Shown here: piece by piece, positions 25,960 to 35,806 of the stretch
How the letters are laid out: every line of letters begins with the position of its first letter
Numbering within the stretch: position 1 is the stretch's first letter
DNA from: Chloroflexota bacterium
Lineage (GTDB): Bacteria > Chloroflexota > Anaerolineae > Anaerolineales > Villigracilaceae
Assembly: GCA_016191845.1 (NCBI GenBank)
Contig: JACPVF010000004.1
Coordinates: 1 to 64,000, forward strand
Reading direction: 5' to 3'
DNA: 64,000 nt
Made by a program: the position numbers and the translations under genes
Notes under the pieces: model-generated
What the model saw: only the letters and a program-made list of their open reading frames with translations
Databases searched by the model: none
What the model was told of the DNA's origin: nothing

Positions 25960-27984
25960 ATGAGCACTCCTGAAATCTACTTCCCTGCCATGAGCCGTGA
26001 ACAACGCAATGCAGTCTTCTCTGCCATTGCAGTTCTGGCCATCGCATTCCTCAACATTTCCCCGCTTGTCTCGAGCCTTCAGGCCTTCAACCTGACGATG
26101 GCTCTGGAGATGACAGCCATCCTTGGTGTGATGATCGTGTCCGTCATCAGCTTGATTCGCGCGCTTCATGGTCAGGTGGAGCAATCGGTCTGGATGCTGT
26201 TGATCGCGATCATCGCTGTTGCGGCAATCCGTTCCGCATTGAGACAGGACCTCGGCCTGCCCTTTGGCATTCTGGCAGCCATCCTGGTCTCGATCATCAG
26301 CACGTTGACCCTGCCTCTCAACAAGGCGGATATCGCCCTGCTCGTCGGCTACGTCTCCGGCAGCCTGATCGTGGTCTTCGATGCGTTTGCTGGTAATCTC
26401 TATACACGTCTGGCCACGCCTACCGACATCATTCGTGCGGCAGGCTTCCTTGCGGCATTTGCGTTTGTTTTCCAAATCCTGCTGCTCGTGTTCCAGGCGC
26501 GCAGTATCGGTCTCGGATCCAAGATCGCCAATGCCATCGCCACCATCACCCTGATCGTGGCGCTCCTGCTCGGCGCGATGAGCATCACCATCATCCGCAA
26601 CACGTTGACCGAAGAGGGCATCCTCTCCACCGCCCCCTTTGCCCTTTATGAGTTGATCGAGACCATGCGACTGGCCACCATCGTGATGGGCGCAACCGTC
26701 ACAGTTTTCGGAAGCATCCTGGGCGTGATTATCGCCCGCGCCCTGGCCAGGCCGCTGACCCTTGTGGCCGACACCGCCAGCGAAATCAGCCGCGGAAACC
26801 TGTCGGCGCGTGTGACCCTCAACCGCGAAGACGAGATCGGCCAGTTGGGACAGGTTTTCAACAGCATGGCCGACGAGCTAAGCGGCATGGTGGGTCAATT
26901 GGAAAGCCGCGTGGCTGACCGCACCCGCGACCTGGAACGGCGCGCTTTGCAGATTCAGACCGCCGCCGAAATCGGGAGCGTGGCCGCCAAATTGCGCGAC
27001 TTGAATCCCCTGCTTGCACAAGTAACCCAGTTGATCAGTGAGCGCTTCGGCTTCTACCACACAGGCATTTTCCTGTTGGATGATCGCAAGGAATACGCCG
27101 TCCTGCGTGCCGCCAACAGCACGGGTGGACAGCGTATGCTCACCCGTGGTCACCGTCTAAAGGTCGGCGAGGTGGGCATCGTGGGCTACGTCACGGGCAC
27201 GGGTAATCCGCGCATCGCGTTGGACGTGGGTGCGGATGCCACCTTCTTCGATAACCCCGATCTTCCCAATACCCGCTCTGAGATGGCCCTGCCACTGGTG
27301 GCGGGTGGACAGATCCTGGGTGCGCTGGACGTACAAAGCACGGAGTCCAACGCCTTCACTCAGGATGACGTCAATGTGTTGCAGGTGCTGGCCGACCAGG
27401 TGGCTGTGGCCATCGAGAATGCCCGCCTGTTCGAGGAAAATCAGGGCGCGCTCGAAACCATCCGACGCGCGTATGGCGACATCAGCCAGGCTGCCTGGCA
27501 AAGGATGCAAAAACTGACCGATACGCTCGGTTTCATGAGCACATCGCAGGGCAACTTCGTCCGCATCACACGCGGCAACGCCAAGGATCAACCCGTGCTC
27601 GAGCACCCAGTCACTTCTGATGAAGGGTTGACTCTTTTGGTACCGTTGAAGGTACGCGGACAAAACATCGGTTCGGTGCGATTAAGCAAACCCAGAAATT
27701 CCCCGCCCTGGTCGGCGGAGGAAATCAACGTGGTGGGCACCCTGGCTGACCAGGTGAGCGGCACGCTCGAAAGCGCCCGCCTGTATCAGGAGGCTCAACT
27801 TCGCGCAGCCACCGAGCGGCAGACGGCCAGCATCGTCAACCAAATCCGTAGTTCCACGGCCATGGATGGCATTCTACAAAACACCATCCGCGAGTTGGGC
27901 AAAGCCTTCAATGCCAGCCGCACATTCATTACCATCAACGTACCCGAAAGTGACGTTGAAGAGACAGGCGAGGGACAGTCATGA
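25960..27984 (+). CDS. Receptor 4: multi-helix/HAMP/GAF sensor without output domain
   Basis: A 674-residue protein. Seven or eight membrane helices fill residues 16-256, HAMP is at 257-308 (DEIGQLGQVFNSMADEL), a full GAF at 330-493 (FGFYHTGIFLLDDRKEYAV, TRSEMALPLVAGGQILGAL), then a half-GAF module and the common tail (SIVNQIRSSTAMDGILQNT). The ATG at 25960 lies 1 base after the stop of receptor 3; an ATG at 25921 would overlap that gene by 38 bases with no better ribosome site and is rejected. No output enzyme. Confidence 0.9.
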   Translation: MSTPEIYFPAMSREQRNAVFSAIAVLAIAFLNISPLVSSLQAFNLTMALEMTAILGVMIVSVISLIRALHGQVEQSVWMLLIAIIAVAAIRSALRQDLGLPFGILAAILVSIISTLTLPLNKADIALLVGYVSGSLIVVFDAFAGNLYTRLATPTDIIRAAGFLAAFAFVFQILLLVFQARSIGLGSKIANAIATITLIVALLLGAMSITIIRNTLTEEGILSTAPFALYELIETMRLATIVMGATVTVFGSILGVIIARALARPLTLVADTASEISRGNLSARVTLNREDEIGQLGQVFNSMADELSGMVGQLESRVADRTRDLERRALQIQTAAEIGSVAAKLRDLNPLLAQVTQLISERFGFYHTGIFLLDDRKEYAVLRAANSTGGQRMLTRGHRLKVGEVGIVGYVTGTGNPRIALDVGADATFFDNPDLPNTRSEMALPLVAGGQILGALDVQSTESNAFTQDDVNVLQVLADQVAVAIENARLFEENQGALETIRRAYGDISQAAWQRMQKLTDTLGFMSTSQGNFVRITRGNAKDQPVLEHPVTSDEGLTLLVPLKVRGQNIGSVRLSKPRNSPPWSAEEINVVGTLADQVSGTLESARLYQEAQLRAATERQTASIVNQIRSSTAMDGILQNTIRELGKAFNASRTFITINVPESDVEETGEGQS

Positions 27985-30170
27985 AACTCTCGCAAAGGAT
28001 CCTCTTCCCCACCCTGGCCGCTTTCATTGTGGCCATTGCGGGCCTGTTCGTTTACAGTTACCTGATCAATCAGGCAACCAACCGCGAACGCGAACGCATC
28101 GATGACACACAGCTCGAAGCTGCCTTCCATGCCAAAGTGGAAAGCCAGGGCAACCTGGCCCTTGGTCTGGCGTTTGAAGCCGCCAACGACCCAAGCATTC
28201 AGGATGCCTTCGCACGCCGTGATCGCCAGGCTCTGACTGAGTTGACCCTGAAGAGCTACCAAGTCCTCAACCAGCAGCTTGATCTGCCGCAGTATCAGTA
28301 TCACATTCCGCCCGCCATTTCCTTCCTGCGTCTGCATGATCTCGGAAATTTCGGCGACGATCTCTCCACCTTCCGTCAGACGGTGGTCCAGGCCAACGAG
28401 ACGAAGTTGCCCGTCGTGGGTTTGGAGGTGGGTCGCGGCGGCCTGGGACTTCGAGGCGTGGTCCCCGTCTTCTACCAGGACCAGCCTATTGGTTCGGTGG
28501 AATTCGGCTCGAACGTGGATGATACCTTCCTTAATGCCCTCAAGACGGAATACGGCCATGATTGGCGTATCCTGCTTACACGCCAATCACTTGAGCTCGC
28601 CACCCTGCAAGATTTTACCAACTTCGAGCCTGGTCCCACCCTGGATCTATTCTTACTTGCCACAACCAATTCCTCCCTGCCTTATGCGGGTTCCGATTAC
28701 TATGACAATCTGGTCAAGGGCAATAAGACCAGTGTGTCGATCCGAACCACAGACAACAAGAATTACCGTATCTACGGTTTCCCTTTGGTGGATTTCTCGG
28801 GACAAACCGTCGGCACCGTGGAGGTCTTCACAGACCTGGAACCCGCCATCGCACAACAGACCTCGCGCATTTTATTCGGCGTGATTGCAGTGGTCCTGGC
28901 GATGGTCATCGGCGCCTTGGTGCTGTTCCTTACCACCCGCCGCGTCCTAAGTCCGCTTAGCGACCTGACTCGCTCGGCGCTTTCGATCTCCAACGGCGAC
29001 CTGAGTCAGAATATCAAGGTCCTGAACGAAGATGACGAGATCGGCCAGCTTGGTACGGCCTTCAATCAGATGACCCAACAATTGCGCAGCGTGATCGGGA
29101 ACCTGGAACAAAACGTCAAGGAACGCACCCAGGATCTGGACCGACGCAGTCGTGAACTGGAAACGGCCTCGCGCATCGCCCGAGAAATCACGTCCGAGCA
29201 GCACATGGATCAGCTTCTGACCAATGCGGCCAACCTGATCCGTGATGAATTCGGCTTCTATCATGCAGGCATCTTCCTTGTGGATGATCGACGCGAATAT
29301 GCTGTCCTGCGCGCCGCCACAGGTGATGCAGGCCGCCAACTGCTGGCCCTGAACCATCGCCTTAAAATCGGCGAGGTGGGCATCGTCGGCTTCGTTACCC
29401 AGACGGGACGCCCACGCGTAGCCCTCAATGTAGGCGCAGACGTGACCCATTTCCGCAACCCGCTGCTCCCCGAGACCCGCTCCGAGATGGCCCTGCCCCT
29501 CACCTATGGCGGTGAAATCATCGGCGCCCTCGACGTGCAGTCCAAGCAGGAATCGGCCTTCGACGACAATGACGTCAAGATCATGCAAACTGTCGCCGAC
29601 CAGTTGGCCATCGCCATCAACAATGCCCGTCTGGCGGAGCGTACGCGTGAAAACCTGCGTGAACTTGGTCTCCTTTATCAGAGACAGGTCCGCAATGCAT
29701 GGAAACAGGTCTCCCAAGAGAAACCGTCCGAGTTCGAATACGATGGTTTGAACGTATCCCCTGTCAGACAGGATCTTCCAGCAGACCAGGTCAAGCGACT
29801 GTCCGAAGGCAAGACCATTATCTTGCGCGGCGAAAAGGGCAGCACTCTGCTCATTCCGCTTGCATTGCAAGGGCAGTTGATCGGCACCGTAGGCATCGAG
29901 AAGGATGACCCGGCCTACGAATGGAACAGGGACGAACTGTCCATTGCGGAGAACGCTGCCACTCAGGCCAGCCTGGCATTGGAAAATGCCCGCCTACTCG
30001 AAGAAACGCAAAGACTGGCCGCCAAGGAACGCACCATCGGCGAGATCTCGGCGCGCATCGGCGGTCTGGTGGACATCGAGAAGATTCTCCAGACCACCGT
30101 CCAGGAACTTAGCCAGACCCTGCCCGATGCGGAAGTGGCGATCCAGTTCCAAGGCAAGGATCAGGAATGA
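27981..30170 (+). CDS. Receptor 5: periplasmic-sensor/HAMP/GAF protein without output domain
   Basis: A 729-residue protein with TM1 at about 8-30, a 265-residue periplasmic domain of Cache type (including VVPVFYQDQPIGSVEFGSN, typical of the last strands of a Cache fold), TM2 at 297-317, HAMP at 318-370, a full GAF at 393-553 (FGFYHAGIFLVDDRREYAV), a half-GAF module to about 675 and the tail (GEISARIGGLVDIEKILQTT). It overlaps both neighbours by 4 bases (ATGA), so it sits in the coupled core of the operon. Confidence 0.9.
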   Translation: MKLSQRILFPTLAAFIVAIAGLFVYSYLINQATNRERERIDDTQLEAAFHAKVESQGNLALGLAFEAANDPSIQDAFARRDRQALTELTLKSYQVLNQQLDLPQYQYHIPPAISFLRLHDLGNFGDDLSTFRQTVVQANETKLPVVGLEVGRGGLGLRGVVPVFYQDQPIGSVEFGSNVDDTFLNALKTEYGHDWRILLTRQSLELATLQDFTNFEPGPTLDLFLLATTNSSLPYAGSDYYDNLVKGNKTSVSIRTTDNKNYRIYGFPLVDFSGQTVGTVEVFTDLEPAIAQQTSRILFGVIAVVLAMVIGALVLFLTTRRVLSPLSDLTRSALSISNGDLSQNIKVLNEDDEIGQLGTAFNQMTQQLRSVIGNLEQNVKERTQDLDRRSRELETASRIAREITSEQHMDQLLTNAANLIRDEFGFYHAGIFLVDDRREYAVLRAATGDAGRQLLALNHRLKIGEVGIVGFVTQTGRPRVALNVGADVTHFRNPLLPETRSEMALPLTYGGEIIGALDVQSKQESAFDDNDVKIMQTVADQLAIAINNARLAERTRENLRELGLLYQRQVRNAWKQVSQEKPSEFEYDGLNVSPVRQDLPADQVKRLSEGKTIILRGEKGSTLLIPLALQGQLIGTVGIEKDDPAYEWNRDELSIAENAATQASLALENARLLEETQRLAAKERTIGEISARIGGLVDIEKILQTTVQELSQTLPDAEVAIQFQGKDQE

Positions 30171-31912
30171 ACAAAAACAGCGATCCCACACTGACCAGCC
30201 TCTTGCACCCAGAGCAATCCGCTGCCAATTCGGCAACACGGAACTGGCGCGCAAGTTTCATCCGCCCTATGTTGGGAATCGGGCTGTTGTTCGGCCTCAT
30301 TCCGTTGATCACGGGCATTCTCGCCGCGCAAAACCTCATCACCACGGTCATCTTTGCCCTGGGTTACCTGCTGGCGCTGGCCATCACCATCCTGCCCTTC
30401 TCATACACGGGCCGCGTGCTGGTGTTGCTGGTGGCCGTGTTCGGTGTGGCCCTCAACGAACTTTCTTATTACGGCATTCTCGGTGATACGACCCTGTTCT
30501 TTTTCGCTACCGTCGTAATTGCCACCCTGATGCTTTCACCCCGCGCGGGTTGGATTGCCACCGCCCTTTCGCTGGCAGCAATCACCTTTGGCGGGATCGT
30601 GTACCTGAACGGATATGCCCCCGTGCCAGTGACTGTGTCAGGCAACCTGAACGTGATGAATTGGTTCAGCACTGCAGGCATGTTCCTGGTCTTCAGCGGC
30701 ATCATCGTTCTCGGTCTGCAGCGTCTGGAAAGCGAGATCATACAGGAAGCCCGCCAGACCCGCCTGGCCTTGCAGGAATTGGAACAGAACCGTCTGCACC
30801 TTGAGGAGCGTATTCAGGAACGCACTGCCGACTTGGAATCCGCCCGTCTTAAGAGCGAGCGCCGCGCAGTTCAGTTTGAGGCCATCACCCAAGTGGCGCG
30901 AGTCATTGCGTCCGTCCAGGAGTTGGAAGCACTCCTGCCGCGCATCACGCATGTCATCAGCCAATACTTCGGCTTTTATCACACAGGCATTTTCCTGTTG
31001 GATGATGTCCGCGAGTACGCCGTCTTGAAAGCGGCCAACACCGAAGGCGGACAAAAAATGCTCGCACGCGGACACAGGCTCAAGGTCGGGCAGGTGGGTA
31101 TCGTGGGATACGTGGCAGGCACGGGTAATCCTCGCGTCGCCATGAATGCGGGTGAGGATGTGGTCTTTTTTAACAACCCTGACCTGCCCAACACCCGTTC
31201 CGAAATGGCCCTGCCATTACGGGTGGGCCGCGAATTGATCGGTGTACTGGACGTGCAAAGCACCGAACCGAACGCCTTTAAACAGGAAGATGTGGAGGCA
31301 CTTACCACGCTGGCCGACCAGGTGGCCATCGCCATCCAGAATGCCAACTCCTTTGTGGAGGCGCATGCCCTGCTTGAAGAAGCCCAACGCGCCACCAGTG
31401 GATATATTGCCCAGGCATGGAAGATCCTGCGTCCTTCCGCGGCCGTCACGGGCTATCACACATCAACCGCAGGTGTCCGTCCGTTGGAGAAGCCGCTCGA
31501 AGGCGAACATATCATGCAAGCCTTGAACAGCAATAGAACTGTCCAGCAGGCCAACACGCTGACCGTACCCATCCGCCTGCGCGGACAGGTCATCGGCGTC
31601 ATCAATATGCGTGTCTCGCAGGATAAATCCTTGAACCGTGATGACGTGGATATCACCGAGGCGGTAGCCGATCGTCTGTCGCTGGCGCTCGAAACATCCA
31701 CCCTGTTGCGCGCCACTCAACACCGCGCCGACATTGAACGCGTCACAGCCGAGATTACCGGTAGATTGAGCTCCTCCATCCGCATGGAGTCCATCATCCA
31801 GACGGCGGCTGAAGAGTTAAGCCGCGCCCTGGGCGGGTCGGATGTCACCGTGCAGATCCAGCCTCCCGAACTAGAGGCGGTGGAAATGTCCGACACGCAA
31901 GGAGAAGCATGA
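30167..31912 (+). CDS. Receptor 6: multi-helix/GAF sensor without output domain
   Basis: A 581-residue protein with about six membrane helices (30-185), a coiled coil, a full GAF at 234-398 (FGFYHTGIFLLDDVREYAV, FFNNPDLPNTRSEMALPLR), a half-GAF module to about 516 and the common tail (AEITGRLSSSIRMESIIQTA). There is no HAMP. It is the closest relative of receptor 3 in layout. It overlaps both neighbours by 4 bases. Confidence 0.9.
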   Translation: MNKNSDPTLTSLLHPEQSAANSATRNWRASFIRPMLGIGLLFGLIPLITGILAAQNLITTVIFALGYLLALAITILPFSYTGRVLVLLVAVFGVALNELSYYGILGDTTLFFFATVVIATLMLSPRAGWIATALSLAAITFGGIVYLNGYAPVPVTVSGNLNVMNWFSTAGMFLVFSGIIVLGLQRLESEIIQEARQTRLALQELEQNRLHLEERIQERTADLESARLKSERRAVQFEAITQVARVIASVQELEALLPRITHVISQYFGFYHTGIFLLDDVREYAVLKAANTEGGQKMLARGHRLKVGQVGIVGYVAGTGNPRVAMNAGEDVVFFNNPDLPNTRSEMALPLRVGRELIGVLDVQSTEPNAFKQEDVEALTTLADQVAIAIQNANSFVEAHALLEEAQRATSGYIAQAWKILRPSAAVTGYHTSTAGVRPLEKPLEGEHIMQALNSNRTVQQANTLTVPIRLRGQVIGVINMRVSQDKSLNRDDVDITEAVADRLSLALETSTLLRATQHRADIERVTAEITGRLSSSIRMESIIQTAAEELSRALGGSDVTVQIQPPELEAVEMSDTQGEA

Positions 31913-32886
31913 TGACCCGTTTCTGGTGGAAATTTGCTGCCGCCATCTGCATCCTGTCGATGCTTGCCTCTTGCAGCACGGCTCAAACCGCCCAGGTAAA
32001 CCGCGAACCTTTACGCGTCGAGTTTACCCAATGGTGGGGCGACTATACCCTGATCATTGCCCAGGAGCGCGGGCTGTTCGAAAAGTACGGCGTGGATGTG
32101 GAACCTGTGTATTACAAGGTGTACTATGACAGCCTGCCTGATCTGGCATCGGGTCAGATCGATGGTGCTTTGCTCAACGTCGGCGACGCTTTGAACGTTT
32201 CGGTCCATACCGAGGTCAGCATCCCCGCCGCTTATGATGACGGCGGTCCAAACACGATCGTGGTCACTCCTTCAATCAAGAGTGTATACGACCTCAAGGG
32301 AAAGAAACTGGGAGTTCCTCTGGGATCCTCCGGTGAGTTCTTTGTCACACAAATGTTGCAGGTCGGCGGATTAAAACCGTCAGATGTATCCATGTTGGAC
32401 TATGATCCTTCAGAGGTACCTGACGCGCTGGGCACGGACATCGATGCGGGTCTCACCTGGGAGCCGTACACGAGCATATCCGAACAGAAGGGCAATCACG
32501 TGCTGGTCAATTCGGCCATCGGCACGATGCTCTATCCGAGCGTCATCGTTTTCCGCAAGGATGTCGTGGAAAGCCGCCCCGAGGATATTCGTGCCTTCCT
32601 CAAAGCCTGGTTCGAAGCCGTAAGGTTCCGTCAGCAAAATCCGCAGGCCGCCCGCCAGATCATTGCCAATTACCTTGGGATTCCGCTCGACAATGTGGAA
32701 TTGACTTCGTCTGTAAAACTACTGGGACAGGCCGACAACCAAACACTGTTTGCGGCTGGTCTCAACGGCCGTGCGTCCACCCTTCAAAATATCGCCTTGC
32801 TCAATGTCAATTTCCTCGTGCGCATCGGCACCTTGACCCAGCGCCCTGACCTTACCCTTATGTTCGATGGAAGATACCTGCGGTAG
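31909..32886 (+). CDS. Orphan ABC-type substrate-binding lipoprotein (SsuA/ThiY/NMT1-like)
   Basis: A 325-residue lipoprotein. It has a signal peptide and a lipobox (SMLASC). The mature part follows the NMT1/SsuA/ThiY pattern: an early Trp-rich segment (VEFTQWWGDYTLIIAQERG), a GQIDGALLNVGDAL loop, LKGKKLGVPLGSSGEFF, and later TWEPY. Relatives bind aliphatic sulfonates, pyrimidine thiamin precursors, taurine or bicarbonate. No permease or ATPase gene is nearby; it overlaps receptor 6 by 4 bases and is followed after 8 by receptor 7. That position suggests it presents a ligand to a receptor, not to a transporter. The ligand is unknown. Confidence 0.9.
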   Translation: MMTRFWWKFAAAICILSMLASCSTAQTAQVNREPLRVEFTQWWGDYTLIIAQERGLFEKYGVDVEPVYYKVYYDSLPDLASGQIDGALLNVGDALNVSVHTEVSIPAAYDDGGPNTIVVTPSIKSVYDLKGKKLGVPLGSSGEFFVTQMLQVGGLKPSDVSMLDYDPSEVPDALGTDIDAGLTWEPYTSISEQKGNHVLVNSAIGTMLYPSVIVFRKDVVESRPEDIRAFLKAWFEAVRFRQQNPQAARQIIANYLGIPLDNVELTSSVKLLGQADNQTLFAAGLNGRASTLQNIALLNVNFLVRIGTLTQRPDLTLMFDGRYLR

Positions 32887-32894
32887 GCCCTGCC

Positions 32895-35783
32895 ATGAGA
32901 CAATCCAAGACACCTTCAACTCCACTAGTAAATACGCCTGAACCAGGGCAGGATCCTGCTCGCCGCAGGAGGAATGCACTTTGGATCAGTGCGATTACGG
33001 TCGTCGTCATGACGACCATCACGATCTTTGTCCTTGTCGTCATCCAACGCGAACAGACTAACAACTACACCATCCCTTATCTGACGGGCCTGCTGGTTCT
33101 GGCTGCCCTGGTCAGTTTTTGGTTGAGTTATCGTAACCAGACCAGCGCCGGCATCGGGACCCTGATCGGCGGGATGATGCTGTTGACCATCCTGTTGCCC
33201 TACCTGGCTCCAGGTCAGGCTATTGCACCTGCGCTGGCCAGCATTATCATGGTCACCACGATTGCTTCGGCCACCCTTCCAACGACAGGAGCACTGCGCG
33301 CCAGTATTGTTGCAGTCGTCCTCGCCCTGGCGGTGGTGGTGCTGGATCAATTCCTGCCGGCGGGCTTCGGTATTCAATCCTCGTCCACGGGGAACCTGCC
33401 CATTTCGGCGGGGCTGGTGACAATCTACGCCATCATTGTTCTATGGCGCTACAGAACCTATAACCTGCGAGCCAAGATCCTGATCGCTTTTATCTTCGTG
33501 GCATTTATCCCGTTGGCCAGCCTTGGAACATACAATACGTACTTTGGACGGCTCGAGCTTGAACAACGGGGACAACAGAACCTTTCGGAACTTTCGCAAA
33601 CTGCGGCTGCCCAGGTGGACACCTACATTAATAACCAGCTCAACGTGCTCCGTGTGGAGTCACAGCAGCCCAGCATTGCCGAGTTTATAAACCTGCCCGC
33701 TTCTCAACGTGCAGGAAGCCAGCAAGAGGCAAATGCCCTGCGCACACTTAATGCCTATGTCCACAAGGATCCGCTTTTCATCTACTCTTACGCTCTGTTA
33801 GATCTGAGTGGCCGTGACATCCTAGACACTGACCAGACGCAGATCAGTCGCAATGAAGGCAATCTTGATTACTTCACAACGCCCATCGCTACCGGCTTGC
33901 CCTACGTTTCGAACCTGACCTTCGAAGCAAATAATAAAGCCAATATCCATTTCAGTGCGCCTGTTCGAAGCATTGAAGGCAACATCATTGGCGTAATCCG
34001 CGCCGAATACAACCCAGCCATCTTCCAAACTCTCCTGCGTCCCCTGATTCAGGGTGGCGGACACGAGGGAGAATTACTGGCTTTGGTTGACGAAGAGACG
34101 TTTGTGCGCGTGGCCTATACAGGTGAACGCAACCATCTCTACAAGTCCTTTTTCAATTACGGGCCGATGGATATGGCCATCCTGCAATCCAAGGGACGCC
34201 TCTTGCCAGGTACAGCCGATGACGCCATCTTTTCCTCTGCTGCCGATGTGACCGGCATCCAAAACCTTGATGTGGTCCCGTTCTATACGGTAAACGCGCC
34301 CACCCTGGGAGGTAATGCAGTAACCACGGGCGCACCTCTCAGCTCACAAAAATGGGTTGCCATTGCACGGCAGTCGGAAGCCATTCTATATGAGCCCATC
34401 CGTCAGCAAAGTCGCAACATTGTATTGATCTCCGTGAGTTTGCTGCTGCTTGCAGCATTGGCAGCCCTGGTGGCATCCCAAATCATCTCGACGCCGCTGC
34501 TCGGGTTGACGGGTACCGCTGAAAAACTGGCCGCAGGCGACCTGAATGCCCAGGCTGTCATCAGCACGAACGATGAAATTGGCCAATTGGCAGCCACATT
34601 CAACCGCATGTCTGACCAGATCAAGCAGACTCTGCAAAACCTTGAATTACGCGTGGTTGAACGTACCAGCGAACTTGACGCCGCCCGCCGCCAAAGCGAG
34701 GCCCGCGCCCACGATCTCGAAGTCATCAGCGATGTGGCGCGCATCATCTCAAGCGAGCAAAAACTCGACTCCCTGTTGCCGCTCATTACCAACCTTGTCA
34801 CAGAAAAGTTCGGCTATTATCACACGGGCATCTTCCTGCTCGACTCCAGCCGACAGTTTGCCATCCTGCAGGCCGCCAGTAGTGAAGGTGGCAAACAGAT
34901 GTTGAAACGTGGTCACCGCCTGGAGGTGGGCCAGACCGGTATCGTGGGCTATGTGGCCCAGACAGGTCAACCCCGCATCGCTCTCGATGTGGGCGCGGAT
35001 GCCGTTTTCTTCAATAATCCTGACCTGCCCAACACCCGCTCTGAGATCGCGCTGCCCCTCAATGCACGCGGACAAACCATCGGCGTGCTGGACATGCAAA
35101 GTATTGACGCGGGTGTGTTCACAGTCGAGAACCTGAGTACCCTCACCGTTCTGGCAGACCAAGTGGCCATTGCCATCGACAATGCCCGCCTGTTCGGCCA
35201 GACCGAGACAGCCCTGGCCGAGGTGCAGTCAGTGTACCGCCAATATATCATCCAGGAGTGGACGGGCTTTGCCCGCCGCAATCAGAACCTGGGATATCGA
35301 CAGACTCTCCAAGGTGGAACTCGGCTGGAGGTCTGGGATTACCCCGACGAGGCGCGCGCCGCTCTGGAACGAGGCGAAGTGATTCTCAATCCCGCGCGCG
35401 ATGGCAGCGAGAACACCGACCTGTCCATGCCGGTCAAACTCCGCAATCAAGTGATCGGCATCATCAATGTCCAATCAAGCCAGCAGGGCCATGAATGGAG
35501 CACTGATGAGATCGGTCTGGTACAGGCTGTCAGCGACCGCATGGCCCTCGCTTTGGAGAACGCCCGTCTGTTCGAGGAGTCGACCCGCCGTGCCGAACTG
35601 GAACGTCTCTCAGCCGATCTGGCAGGCAAAATCGGGTCCTCCATCCGCCTTGAGTCCATCCTGCAGATCACCGCGCAGGAATTGAGTCAGGCCCTGGGCG
35701 GCGGCACCGAGGTATTGGTCCAGGTTCAGCCCATTCCATCGACTGGTACCAATCTTGAGAATCCGCAACCCGCTCGCAAGTGA
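32895..35783 (+). CDS. Receptor 7: multi-helix plus dCache/HAMP/GAF sensor without output domain
   Basis: A 962-residue protein. About six helices lie at 30-188, then TM7 at 193-213, a periplasmic dCache domain at 214-507 (DPLFIYSYALLDLSGRDIL; FSAPVRSIEGNIIGVIRAEY), TM8 at 508-531, HAMP at 532-585, a full GAF at 607-768 (FGYYHTGIFLLDSSRQFAI), a half-GAF module to 895 and the tail (SADLAGKIGSSIRLESILQ). Two membrane input modules are thus combined in one chain. It follows the binding lipoprotein by 8 bases, so its Cache domain is a candidate docking site for that protein. Confidence 0.92.
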   Translation: MRQSKTPSTPLVNTPEPGQDPARRRRNALWISAITVVVMTTITIFVLVVIQREQTNNYTIPYLTGLLVLAALVSFWLSYRNQTSAGIGTLIGGMMLLTILLPYLAPGQAIAPALASIIMVTTIASATLPTTGALRASIVAVVLALAVVVLDQFLPAGFGIQSSSTGNLPISAGLVTIYAIIVLWRYRTYNLRAKILIAFIFVAFIPLASLGTYNTYFGRLELEQRGQQNLSELSQTAAAQVDTYINNQLNVLRVESQQPSIAEFINLPASQRAGSQQEANALRTLNAYVHKDPLFIYSYALLDLSGRDILDTDQTQISRNEGNLDYFTTPIATGLPYVSNLTFEANNKANIHFSAPVRSIEGNIIGVIRAEYNPAIFQTLLRPLIQGGGHEGELLALVDEETFVRVAYTGERNHLYKSFFNYGPMDMAILQSKGRLLPGTADDAIFSSAADVTGIQNLDVVPFYTVNAPTLGGNAVTTGAPLSSQKWVAIARQSEAILYEPIRQQSRNIVLISVSLLLLAALAALVASQIISTPLLGLTGTAEKLAAGDLNAQAVISTNDEIGQLAATFNRMSDQIKQTLQNLELRVVERTSELDAARRQSEARAHDLEVISDVARIISSEQKLDSLLPLITNLVTEKFGYYHTGIFLLDSSRQFAILQAASSEGGKQMLKRGHRLEVGQTGIVGYVAQTGQPRIALDVGADAVFFNNPDLPNTRSEIALPLNARGQTIGVLDMQSIDAGVFTVENLSTLTVLADQVAIAIDNARLFGQTETALAEVQSVYRQYIIQEWTGFARRNQNLGYRQTLQGGTRLEVWDYPDEARAALERGEVILNPARDGSENTDLSMPVKLRNQVIGIINVQSSQQGHEWSTDEIGLVQAVSDRMALALENARLFEESTRRAELERLSADLAGKIGSSIRLESILQITAQELSQALGGGTEVLVQVQPIPSTGTNLENPQPARK

Positions 35784-35806
35784 TGCCTTTACCGTGAGAG
35801 AATCCT

